Assembly (NCBI GenBank): GCA_023254905.1 | Contig: JALRKF010000028.1 | Location: 1-32,984, forward strand | Length of the DNA stretch: 32,984 bases | From: Crocinitomicaceae bacterium | Lineage (GTDB): Bacteria; Bacteroidota; Bacteroidia; Flavobacteriales_D; Crocinitomicaceae | Reading direction: 5' to 3' | Part shown: piece after piece, positions 25,617-32,984 of the stretch | Layout: each line of letters begins with the position of its first letter | How positions within the stretch are numbered: position 1 is the stretch's first letter | Position numbers and translations under genes: made by a program | Notes under the pieces: generated by a model | What the model saw: only the letters and a program-made list of their open reading frames with translations | The model's database searches: none | Told to the model about the DNA's origin: nothing

Positions 25617-25709
25617 TTTATGATCTTCTTCAACAATTGGTGTAAACCGACGTAAGGAAATTTTTTGAATTTTTCATTTCTATATATTTCTTAAGTATGA
25701 AAATTAAGT

Positions 25710-25717
25710 TATCTTTG
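25710..25717 (+). promoter_or_regulatory. -7 box of the tRNA-Leu transcription unit
   Basis: TATCTTTG is an exact TAnnTTTG match, 69 bases before the tRNA. A T-rich stretch lies at the expected -33 distance but there is no clear TTG. Confidence 0.5.
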
Positions 25718-25720
25718 CCT

Positions 25721-25740
25721 CCCATTTAGAAATAAATGGG
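25721..25740 (+). other. Perfect leader hairpin upstream of tRNA-Leu
   Basis: CCCATTTA, loop GAAA, TAAATGGG forms an 8-pair perfect stem capped by a GNRA tetraloop. It lies 4 bases after the -7 box, so it would sit at the very 5' end of the transcript. No T-run follows, so it is not a terminator. Confidence 0.6.
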
Positions 25741-25785
25741 TTGAAATAAGCTCAGAATCGCAAACGAGCGAATATTAAGAGTTAG

Positions 25786-25867
25786 GCGGATGTGGTGAAA
25801 TTGGTAGACACGCTAGACTTAGGATCTAGTGCCGCAAGGTGTGTGGGTTCGACTCCCTCCATCCGCA
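25786..25867 (+). tRNA. tRNA-Leu (anticodon UAG)
   Basis: An 82-base class II tRNA. The acceptor GCGGATG pairs with CATCCGC (25860-25866), with discriminator A. The D-arm contains TGGTAGACACG, the anticodon stem is CTAGA/TCTAG around loop CTTAGGA (anticodon TAG), there is a long variable arm (TGCCGCAAGGTGTG) and the T-arm holds GGTTCGACTCC. The CCA end is not encoded. It reads CUA-type leucine codons. Confidence 0.95.
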
Positions 25868-25879
25868 CAAAAAAATAAG

Positions 25880-25909
25880 ATGGTATAAGATAGACTTATA
25901 CCATTTTTT
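25880..25909 (+). terminator. Rho-independent terminator after tRNA-Leu
   Basis: ATGGTATAAG, loop ATAGA, CTTATACCAT is a perfect 10-pair stem followed by a T-run (25904-25909). It begins 12 bases after the tRNA. The tig start codon lies only 28 bases beyond it. Confidence 0.85.
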
Positions 25910-25937
25910 GTTTTAATCAATTCAAAATTAAGTGCGC

Positions 25938-27290
25938 ATGAATGTTATTCGCGAGGATATTGACGCGTTGAACGCGTTGCTAAAAGTAGAAGTGAAACCT
26001 GAGGATTATCAGGACAAAGTGAGTAAGACACTGAATGATTACCGAAAGAAGGCAAATCTTCCAGGATTTCGACCGGGACATGTTCCTTTAGGTCTCATCA
26101 AAAAACAATATGGCCCCTCAGTGTTAGCCGATGAGCTTAATAAAGTGGTTAATCAGAGTTTACAAAAGTTTCTTTCAGAAAATCAGGTGGAAATTCTCGG
26201 AAACCCCATTCCCAAAGAGGATGAGGAGGTTAAAGGTGATTTTGCCAAACCAGAAACATTTGAGTTTACTTATCAAATTGGGTTGGTTCCAAATATCAAA
26301 GTTGCACTTTCAGCGAAAAATAAATTTGATTATGTCAAAGTGAAAGTGGATAAAAAATTAATTGATAAACAAATTGAAGACTTACGAAGACGCTACGGAA
26401 AATTAATTTCTTCAGAGGAAGTAGGTGAGTCTGATATGGTTCTAGGCCAATTTGTTGAGCTAAATGACGATGATTCTATTAAAGAAGGAGGTATCATGCA
26501 TTCATCCACCGTTTCGATGGAATTCGTAGAGGACAAAAAGGTGAAGAAGGAGCTACTCGGTAAGAGTGTTACGGATAAAATAATTGTTGATCCATTTAAG
26601 GTTAGCAAAGGGGGTGCTGATACAGCAGCCATGCTAGGAGTGAAGGAGGAAGAGCTTGAAAATATTTCAAAAAGATTCCAAATGACAATCAACGAAATTA
26701 AGTCAATGGAGCTTGCAGAATTGAATGATGAGCTTTTTGATAAGTTATTTGGTACTGGAAACGTTAAGGATGAGAAGACCCTTCGTGAACGTGTCAAGGC
26801 CGACCTCGAAGGAATGTTCATAAATGATTCGGATAAGATGTTGACGCGTGACGTTTATGATCAACTAATTGAAAAAACGGAGGTTAATCTTCCAGATGAG
26901 TTCTTAAAAAGATGGATTAAGCTCTCGAATGAAAAGCCTATAACGGAAGAACAAATAGATGCGGATTATGAGAATTATGCAAAAAGTCTGAAGTGGCAGC
27001 TCATTCAAGGGAATATTTTCAAAACGAATGATATAAAATTGGAGCAGAATGAGGTGATCGAATTTACTAAAGGGTTACTAGTAAATAATTATGCACAATA
27101 TGGTATGCCTGCGCCTGAGGACAAGGAGTTAACTGCATCTGCAATGCAGGTTCTTCAAAATAGAGATGAATCAAATCGTATCTATGATATGATGGCTGAA
27201 CAGAGATTTACGGAATTTATAAAAGATACTGTTAAACTTAATGACAAAGAGGTATCATATGACGAGTTTGTTAAACTAGCTTCAAAATAA
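25938..27290 (+). CDS. tig: Trigger factor, ribosome-associated chaperone
   Basis: A 450-residue trigger factor, the peptidyl-prolyl-isomerase-type chaperone that receives nascent chains at the ribosome exit. The N-terminal ribosome-binding domain includes the signature KKANLPGFRPGHVPLGLIKK (about 37-56). The central domain is divergent, as usual in Bacteroidota, and the long helical C-terminal domain runs from about residue 270. The preferred start is ATG at 25938 (MNVIREDIDALNALLKVEV); a GTG six bases earlier is less typical. It is separate from clpP and clpX here. Confidence 0.92.
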   Translation: MNVIREDIDALNALLKVEVKPEDYQDKVSKTLNDYRKKANLPGFRPGHVPLGLIKKQYGPSVLADELNKVVNQSLQKFLSENQVEILGNPIPKEDEEVKGDFAKPETFEFTYQIGLVPNIKVALSAKNKFDYVKVKVDKKLIDKQIEDLRRRYGKLISSEEVGESDMVLGQFVELNDDDSIKEGGIMHSSTVSMEFVEDKKVKKELLGKSVTDKIIVDPFKVSKGGADTAAMLGVKEEELENISKRFQMTINEIKSMELAELNDELFDKLFGTGNVKDEKTLRERVKADLEGMFINDSDKMLTRDVYDQLIEKTEVNLPDEFLKRWIKLSNEKPITEEQIDADYENYAKSLKWQLIQGNIFKTNDIKLEQNEVIEFTKGLLVNNYAQYGMPAPEDKELTASAMQVLQNRDESNRIYDMMAEQRFTEFIKDTVKLNDKEVSYDEFVKLASK

Positions 27291-27310
27291 ATTAAAGTTT
27301 GTTTTACTTG

Positions 27311-27339
27311 AAAAGGCTTCCGAAATGGGAGCCTTTTTC
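27311..27339 (+). terminator. Rho-independent terminator of tig
   Basis: AAAAGGCTTCC, loop GAAAT, GGGAGCCTTTT gives an 11-pair stem with one T-G wobble, followed by T. It starts 21 bases after the tig stop. The A-run at its left side lets it also serve the convergent minus-strand gene ending at 27360. Confidence 0.85.
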
Positions 27340-27359
27340 TTTATCCTCTATTGCGAGAT

Positions 27360-28187
27360 TCATTCCAATTCTCGAATGAGGTGTTTCAGCTTATCAGATT
27401 GGATCATATCCGGATTCATTTTAATTGCTTCTCTATTATTTTTACTTGTTCTGACTTGCCAAAGTGCTACAAACAAACCACTCGAATGAGCATCTTCAAT
27501 TTGTTTTTTGTTGATCTTATGCATCGAAATAGTAATTCCAAATAAATTCAAATCTGTCGCCACTTGATATCCTATTTCAAAGTTTTCAGGGTAATATAGG
27601 ATTCTGATTGATGAATCTATTTGCTTCAGCTCTTCGATCAGTTGTATACTGCTCGCTTCAATAATAACTTTATCCCACAGGTTATACTCATTAAATAGGT
27701 TTTTGATAGACCTTGCATATGTCTTCAAGTAGGAGTTAATGGAATTTGAATTTCCCGGAAAAGTTTTGCAATCGAGAGTAAGTGAATAATTTTTATTCGG
27801 TTCTAAAATATCTAGCACGTCCTCGAGCCTAATCAGTTTGTAACTATCGAATGCACTTGTGTTATATAGAACAGAACTGAGCTCTTGCCAGTTCAATTCA
27901 ATGATACGTCCAGTCCCACTCGTTCGAGAATCGAGAAACTCGTCATGGTAGAGAATAAGAACTGAATCCTTCGAAAGCTGAATATCCATCTCTGTTCCAT
28001 TTGCTCCACTTTGGAGTGCCATTTCAATTGATTCGAAAGAATTTAAAGGGAAAGAACTATTATATCCCATTCCCCCATGACCTAAAACATCTATTCTGTT
28101 ACCATTAATATTTATGATTTCGTATGCTTGCTTACCACAAGATAAGAGCAAACCAAGGGTTAGTGATATGCCAATAACTCTTTTCAT
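27360..28187 (-). CDS. Glycerophosphodiester phosphodiesterase lipoprotein
   Basis: A 275-residue lipoprotein (lipobox LLLSC, Cys17) of the GDPD TIM-barrel family, which cleaves glycerophosphodiesters to glycerol-3-phosphate and an alcohol. The active-site region reads LGHGGMGYNSSF (catalytic His), then GANGTEMDIQLSKDSVLILY and HDEFLD, giving the metal-binding Glu/Asp and the second His. The usual PENT sequence is replaced by PLNSF, so the substrate pocket may differ. No adjacent transport genes suggest a pathway. The ATG at 28185-28187 gives a standard lipoprotein signal. Confidence 0.82.
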   Translation of the reverse strand: MKRVIGISLTLGLLLSCGKQAYEIININGNRIDVLGHGGMGYNSSFPLNSFESIEMALQSGANGTEMDIQLSKDSVLILYHDEFLDSRTSGTGRIIELNWQELSSVLYNTSAFDSYKLIRLEDVLDILEPNKNYSLTLDCKTFPGNSNSINSYLKTYARSIKNLFNEYNLWDKVIIEASSIQLIEELKQIDSSIRILYYPENFEIGYQVATDLNLFGITISMHKINKKQIEDAHSSGLFVALWQVRTSKNNREAIKMNPDMIQSDKLKHLIRELE

Positions 28188-28287
28188 TTTGTTACTTGAA
28201 GTAAGGAAATTTACAATACTTTGACTTAATTCAAAAGTTAAAGCATTGGATTATTCTAAACGAGTTTCGCAATACGTCTATTCCTTT

Positions 28288-30090
28288 TTACAGGAAATTG
28301 ATATCAAATGGCATTCGCATTTGAATACCGGTGTAGTTTTCGAGTGTTTTTAGCTTATCGTAAGTTTTGAGAAGCTCTTTTGGTAATTGGGGTGAAGATT
28401 GTATAGAAATGCCTGCATTGCTTTGATTTTCTATTTCTTCAAGTAACTCCCCTAGTTTATCTTCCTTTACTGCAGGATAAAAGAGGATTTTCTTCTCTTC
28501 GATATTCGCTTCTTTTGAAGCATAATCAATTGCCTCTGTTATACCTCCCAATTCATCAACGAGACCAATCTTCTGGGCATCTCTTCCGGTCCAAACTCTC
28601 CCACGGGCGATTACCTCAACTTGTTCAGGCGATAATTTACGTCCTTTTGCTACAAGTGCTTTGAATTCTGAATATATTTCATCAACGTTATCTTGAATCA
28701 TTAACATTTCCTCATCATCAAGCTTTCGATTCGTTGTCATGACAGCATGTTTGTTAGTAGCTACTCGATCAAATGTAACTCCTAATTTATTCTCTAGCAT
28801 TTTCCCGGTGTAGGGAATCACTCCGAATACACCTATTGATCCTGTGATGGTTGTAGGTTCAGCAAAGATTTTATGCGCAGATGCAGCGACGTAATAACCT
28901 CCAGATGCAGCAACATCCCCCATTGATACAATTACTTTTTTCTTTTTGTTGGTAAGTTCCACTTCTCTCCAAATCTGATCGCTTGCCAAAGCGCTTCCTC
29001 CAGGGCTATTAACTCGGAATACTACTGTCTTTATTGTCTTATCATTTCTTACCTCCCTAAATAACTTACAAATCTCATCCGATGTCAACCCATCTCCAGA
29101 GGTAGATACTCCACCTTCAGCTAGGATAACAGCAATATTCGGATTGTTGTTTTCTGTTAAAACCTGATTCTGATAGAATTTCTTTTTCGCATATTTCGAA
29201 AACTCAGTCATTTTTAGGTCTTCAACATTCTTCTCCTGAACTTTTTCTGCTAGCATATCGAGGACTTCATCTCTGTAAATCGCCTTATCCATTAAATTTT
29301 GCTCTACAGCATCCGTAACATCGATGACAAGGGCATTTTCGGCAATACTATCTAAGAATTCCGGTGTTAAGGATCTGTCTACGGCTATATCTTCACGCAT
29401 GTCACTCCAAAGATTATCTACTAAAGTTGTCATTTGAAGACGCGATGAATCACTCATTGACTCCAGAAAATAGGGTTCTACAGCACTTTTAAAGTCGTTA
29501 TTAGAGCCTCGAATTATTTGCATTTCGACGTCCATTTTATCGAGTGTGCCTTTCAAGAACATAAGCTCTGATCCGAGTCCTAAGAATGTAACGTTTGAGT
29601 TTGGAAATCCATACAATTCATTCGCAGCTGAACTTATATAGTATTCGGTTCTTGTAACAACTTCTCCTGAGTTGTACGCTACAACAAATTTTCCAGATTT
29701 TTCAAAATCATTAATTGCGTTTCTGATCTCCCCTGCGGTTGAAAGACCACAAGAAACGTTCTCCAGCTCTAGAAAAACACCTTTGATTTTTTCATCCGCT
29801 TCAGCGGTTTTCAGACCATACAGGATCTCTGATAGTCCTATTTTTTTGCTCACCATGAAATTCATTGGATCCAGCTTGGTTTTCCCACGCTCGCCGATTT
29901 CACCATCTAATCTCATGTGAAGAATAGAGTTGTTTTTTACTGTATAAACTCCTGTTGAATCGAGGCTACCAATGATACCAAATATTACCATTAACCAAAT
30001 GAATAGTCCAAGAATAGATACAACAAGTGCAGCCAAAAAGGTGGGCCAAAAAATTCTACCGAAACTTATTTTTTTTACGGATTCTGTCAT
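28288..30090 (-). CDS. sppA: Signal peptide peptidase SppA (protease IV, long form)
   Basis: A 600-residue membrane-anchored serine/lysine peptidase of the two-repeat E. coli type, degrading remnant signal peptides. An N-terminal membrane helix is seen (FWPTFLAALVVSILGLFIW). The catalytic lysine is in NDFKSAVEP (Lys201) and the catalytic serine in DVAASGGYYVAAS (Ser396), counted from ATG at 30090. A GNS-like VNSPGGSALASDQIW strand and SGSIGVFGVIP-like segment are in the second repeat. A TTG two codons upstream is less likely as start. Upstream 206 bases are shared with the divergent carboxypeptidase gene. Confidence 0.93.
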   Translation of the reverse strand: MTESVKKISFGRIFWPTFLAALVVSILGLFIWLMVIFGIIGSLDSTGVYTVKNNSILHMRLDGEIGERGKTKLDPMNFMVSKKIGLSEILYGLKTAEADEKIKGVFLELENVSCGLSTAGEIRNAINDFEKSGKFVVAYNSGEVVTRTEYYISSAANELYGFPNSNVTFLGLGSELMFLKGTLDKMDVEMQIIRGSNNDFKSAVEPYFLESMSDSSRLQMTTLVDNLWSDMREDIAVDRSLTPEFLDSIAENALVIDVTDAVEQNLMDKAIYRDEVLDMLAEKVQEKNVEDLKMTEFSKYAKKKFYQNQVLTENNNPNIAVILAEGGVSTSGDGLTSDEICKLFREVRNDKTIKTVVFRVNSPGGSALASDQIWREVELTNKKKKVIVSMGDVAASGGYYVAASAHKIFAEPTTITGSIGVFGVIPYTGKMLENKLGVTFDRVATNKHAVMTTNRKLDDEEMLMIQDNVDEIYSEFKALVAKGRKLSPEQVEVIARGRVWTGRDAQKIGLVDELGGITEAIDYASKEANIEEKKILFYPAVKEDKLGELLEEIENQSNAGISIQSSPQLPKELLKTYDKLKTLENYTGIQMRMPFDINFL

Positions 30091-30296
30091 AATCAATGTA
30101 ATTGTTCAGGTTAAAATTAGCCACAAATCGAAGTGAAGAATTATTTTTTTTACAAATGGTTAAGTGATAATGATAAACAACTTAATTAGAGGATAAATGC
30201 ACGCAAATCAATCTCTTTACATACTCTAAAGGCATTGTTTATCTCAAAGAAACTGATTAAATTGCAAGAGCTAAACTTAAACTATTAATCCTTAGA

Positions 30297-32984
30297 ATGA
30301 AATATATACTCTCCTTAGCACTATTGTCAATTTTGGCGATAGCGAACAGTCAGACCTTAAAATACTCAAAGGTTAAGATACATACGAATAGTCAAGGATT
30401 GCAGCAGCTTGCTGAACTTGGCCTTGCGGTAGATCATGGTGAAATCAAAGCGGGTACATTTTTAATTAGTGATTTCTCAGAAGATGATATCCAGGTTATG
30501 GAACAGAATGGTTTTCAATACGACATCCTCATCGATGATGTCAAGAAATTCTACGTCAAAAGAAATGCGACCGCAACGCCTAAAAATGCAACATGTGCCA
30601 CGACAGGTTCAGGTGGATACCAAGCACCGACAGTTCCAACTAACTTTTACACGAATGCAACGTATGGTGGATTCTTGAAGTACCAGGATATGTTGGATCA
30701 ATTAGATCTGATGGCCACCGCTTACCCTAATCTAATTACTGTTAAAACGCCAATTTCTACTTACACAACCCATGAAGGTAGACCGATCTACCATGTGAAG
30801 ATCTCTAATAATGCATCATTCACAGATGATCTGACGAAGCCAAACGTACTTTACACTGCGATTCACCATGCACGTGAGCCACTAAGTATGGCACAGACCG
30901 TTTTCTACATGTGGTATCTTTTGGAGAACTATACTTCAAGTGAGGAGATCCAGTTCTTGGTGGATAACACTGAAATGTTCTTTGTTCCTTGTTTAAATCC
31001 TGACGGATATCTGAGAAATGAGTCTACTGACCCAAATGGAGGAGGGATGCACAGAAAGAACATGGCACCTGTAGGATCGAACAATCCTGGAGTAGATTTA
31101 AATAGAAACTACTCATATGGATGGGGTACAACAGGAGTAAGCTTCAATCAAAACAATGATACCTATCCAGGATCAGGACCTTTCTCAGAGCCAGAGACAC
31201 AGGCCATGCAGTGGTTGGCTGAAACGTACGGATTTGTTTCTGCGTTCAACGCACATACTTATGGAAACACATTGCTTCACCCTATAGGTACAACTTCCGC
31301 TGAATTTGCGGATCACCACGACTATTTCGCAGATCTCTGTAGCCACATGTGCATGCACAATGGATATTTCCCACAGAAAAGTTCTGGATTATATCCTGCT
31401 TCAGGTGATTCAGATGACTATCAGTACAAAGTTGATATAGGTGTAAATATGAAGGACACTATCTACGCTATGACTCCGGAAATCGGTTCAGATTTTTGGC
31501 CTGCATCATCTGAGGTGATACCATCTTGTCAAGACATGGTATTTCCAAATTTGGTTCTCAGTCACATGGCGCACAAATATTTAACAGTGACTGATTCTGA
31601 TCCCAGTTCAGTTCCTGCAACAACTGGTAACTTTAATCATAATGTGCAACGACTGGGAACAGTTGGTGGTGCTGTTACTGTTTCAATTACACCATTAACG
31701 AACATTCAATCTGTTGGAGCCCCTGTTATCTATGACCTCGATATGAGAGAATCCTCTTCAGGTACTATATCTTATGTTTTAGATCCAGCGATTTCCTTCG
31801 GAGATGAAATTAGATACGTTTTAAATACACAGTATGGGTTGTGGACTTATAGAGATACAATAACGAAAACGTTTGGTGCATTGACTCTTCAATATTTTGA
31901 AGATGGAACGAACGTATCAAATTGGATCGGTAACTGGAACATAACAACAGCAGAGTTTTATTCCCCAAGTTCATCATTTACAGATTCTCCAGGAGGGAAT
32001 TATGGAAACGATTCATTCAGAACATATGAATTTGATCAAGATATTGATCTTTCAACGGCAACAGCTGCAGCGGTAACATTCTATGCTAAATGGGATATAG
32101 AAGCCGATTATGATTATTGTCAGTTTCAAGTATCCACGAACGGAGGAGCAACTTGGACTGGTCAGTGCGGTAATTACACAGTTGAAGGCTCTAGTACTCC
32201 ATGGAATGGCAGTGTCCAACCAGATGGAGACCCAGTTTATGAGGGAATATCTGACTGGGTATTTGAGGAAATTAGTTTGAGCGATTATTTGGGTCAAACT
32301 ATTCGCGTACGTTTTGTAATGGAGGCAGATGGTGGAGTTACAGAAGACGGATTCTATTTTGACGATTTCTCGATCGCTTACAATGATGCTTCGGCACCAA
32401 CAGTGCCAACGGCAAACTTCACATTATCGGCAAGTACGGCATGTGTGGGGGATCAGATCAATTTTAGTGATATGTCCACGGGAGCTCCAGATAACTGGGT
32501 ATGGGACTTCGGTGATGGAAATAATTCCTCAGCGCAATCACCAAGCCACGCTTACACTTCAGCTGGAACATATACAGTCACGCTCACTTCTTCAAATATA
32601 GCAGGAAGTGATACGTTTTCCCAGAGTTTAACTATTGGATCGCCAACATTTAGCTCACAATCAATTACCATTTGTCAAGGTGAGACTGTTACAGTGGGAA
32701 ATTCGTCGTACACCAGTGGGGGAACTTATACTGATGTTCTTCCAAATGGCACAGGGTGTGATAGTACGATAACAACAACAATCACTGTTAATCCATTACC
32801 AACCGTTTCTTTATCAGTCGCACAGGATACGTTGTGTAACTACAATGATCCAATTCAACTTGCTGGCTCGCCATCAGGTGGTAGTTATTCGGGTTTTGGA
32901 ATGACTGGGGATACATTCGATCCTGGAGCCTCAGGAAATGGCACACATATTATAACTTACAGTTACACGGATGCTTCAACAGGA
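30297..32984 (+). CDS. Secreted M14 zinc carboxypeptidase with MAM-like and PKD domains (partial)
   Basis: The gene starts with ATG at 30297 and stays open for 896 codons to the right edge, so the C-terminus is missing. A signal peptide (LSLALLSILAIANSQ) is followed by an N-terminal propeptide-like region and an M14 catalytic domain (about 135-430). Zinc ligands are His191 and Glu194 in IHHAREPLS and His320 in FNAHTYG; the catalytic base is Glu395 in TPEIGSD. A jelly-roll/MAM-like domain follows at about 540-695 (NGGATWTGQC, ending YFDDFSI), then a PKD domain at about 703-770 (WDFGDGNNSS) and further repeats of Bacteroidota surface proteins (ITICQGETVTV). A T9SS sorting domain is expected past the edge but cannot be seen. 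Confidence 0.88.
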   Translation, partial: MKYILSLALLSILAIANSQTLKYSKVKIHTNSQGLQQLAELGLAVDHGEIKAGTFLISDFSEDDIQVMEQNGFQYDILIDDVKKFYVKRNATATPKNATCATTGSGGYQAPTVPTNFYTNATYGGFLKYQDMLDQLDLMATAYPNLITVKTPISTYTTHEGRPIYHVKISNNASFTDDLTKPNVLYTAIHHAREPLSMAQTVFYMWYLLENYTSSEEIQFLVDNTEMFFVPCLNPDGYLRNESTDPNGGGMHRKNMAPVGSNNPGVDLNRNYSYGWGTTGVSFNQNNDTYPGSGPFSEPETQAMQWLAETYGFVSAFNAHTYGNTLLHPIGTTSAEFADHHDYFADLCSHMCMHNGYFPQKSSGLYPASGDSDDYQYKVDIGVNMKDTIYAMTPEIGSDFWPASSEVIPSCQDMVFPNLVLSHMAHKYLTVTDSDPSSVPATTGNFNHNVQRLGTVGGAVTVSITPLTNIQSVGAPVIYDLDMRESSSGTISYVLDPAISFGDEIRYVLNTQYGLWTYRDTITKTFGALTLQYFEDGTNVSNWIGNWNITTAEFYSPSSSFTDSPGGNYGNDSFRTYEFDQDIDLSTATAAAVTFYAKWDIEADYDYCQFQVSTNGGATWTGQCGNYTVEGSSTPWNGSVQPDGDPVYEGISDWVFEEISLSDYLGQTIRVRFVMEADGGVTEDGFYFDDFSIAYNDASAPTVPTANFTLSASTACVGDQINFSDMSTGAPDNWVWDFGDGNNSSAQSPSHAYTSAGTYTVTLTSSNIAGSDTFSQSLTIGSPTFSSQSITICQGETVTVGNSSYTSGGTYTDVLPNGTGCDSTITTTITVNPLPTVSLSVAQDTLCNYNDPIQLAGSPSGGSYSGFGMTGDTFDPGASGNGTHIITYSYTDASTG

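Noticed and set aside
28288-30090. Possible loss of the SppA catalytic lysine (Glu in the SSAANELYG segment)
   Set aside because: That segment is not where the lysine lies; the correct lysine is in FKSAVEP and is present.
1-32984. Mobile element, CRISPR, toxin-antitoxin, restriction or defence system
   Set aside because: No transposase, integrase, direct-repeat array, attachment site or defence-type protein was recognisable on either strand.

Overview
The window reads as AT-rich chromosomal DNA from a gliding-lineage member of Bacteroidota, most likely Flavobacteriales. The support is GldB/GldC and GldD/GldE homologues, type IX secretion (T9SS) cargo with C-terminal sorting domains, intrinsic terminators, TAnnTTTG-type -7 promoter boxes, and no obvious Shine-Dalgarno sequences. 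The style of one sorting domain (an LPVELVSF domain ending in KGIRIHRYSDGT) suggests a Crocinitomicaceae/Cryomorphaceae-like organism; that family-level guess is inference only. I saw no phage, insertion sequence, CRISPR array, toxin or obvious island.

Layout. 1-958 (minus): the start of nadE and an outer-membrane beta-barrel protein. 1037-3891 (plus): gldB, gldC, a DUF2797 protein and trmB, tightly packed. 3888-5845 (minus): clpX and clpP. 5941-6831 (plus): a GT-B-type glycosyltransferase with a short C-terminus. 6856-8781 (minus): a T9SS-exported lamin-tail-like protein, then a 459-base gene-poor gap. 9241-10938 (minus): an OmpA/TPR lipoprotein. 11018-14948 (minus): a mutY-ssb-gldE-gldD-folK operon. 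15052-17679 (plus): an HU/IHF protein, a 30-residue COX24-like basic protein, rng (RNase G) and recX. 17660-19024 (minus): an LVIVD-repeat secreted protein. 19131-21525 (plus): a polyprenol-phosphate sugar transferase, dihydroorotase and a DUF4296 lipoprotein, overlapping by ATGA. 21593-22147 (minus): ruvC. 22152-24175 (plus): a flippase-like membrane protein and a GT2 transferase. 24223-25552 (minus): a DUF3127 protein with an SSB-like acidic tail and a flavin reductase. 25786-27290 (plus): tRNA-Leu(UAG) and the trigger factor gene tig. 27360-30090 (minus): a glycerophosphodiesterase lipoprotein and sppA. 30297 to the right edge (plus): a multidomain secreted M14 carboxypeptidase that runs off the window.

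Functional themes. The gliding genes sit in two blocks mixed with housekeeping genes (NAD synthesis, folate, DNA repair). Translation and proteostasis functions are prominent (trmB, clpPX, tig, rng, the COX24-like peptide). DNA maintenance is represented by mutY, ssb, recX, ruvC, HU and the SSB-tailed DUF3127 protein. Envelope and secretion functions include the beta-barrel protein, the OmpA/TPR lipoprotein, SppA and three exported proteins.

I found no clearly new multi-gene system. The observations most worth a second look are the 30-residue COX24/bS22-like gene, the DUF3127 protein sharing the SSB C-terminal tip, the apparent absence of an ATG/GTG/TTG start for nadE, the tRNA-Leu/tig arrangement with an internal terminator and a leader hairpin, and the repeated use of TTG starts.
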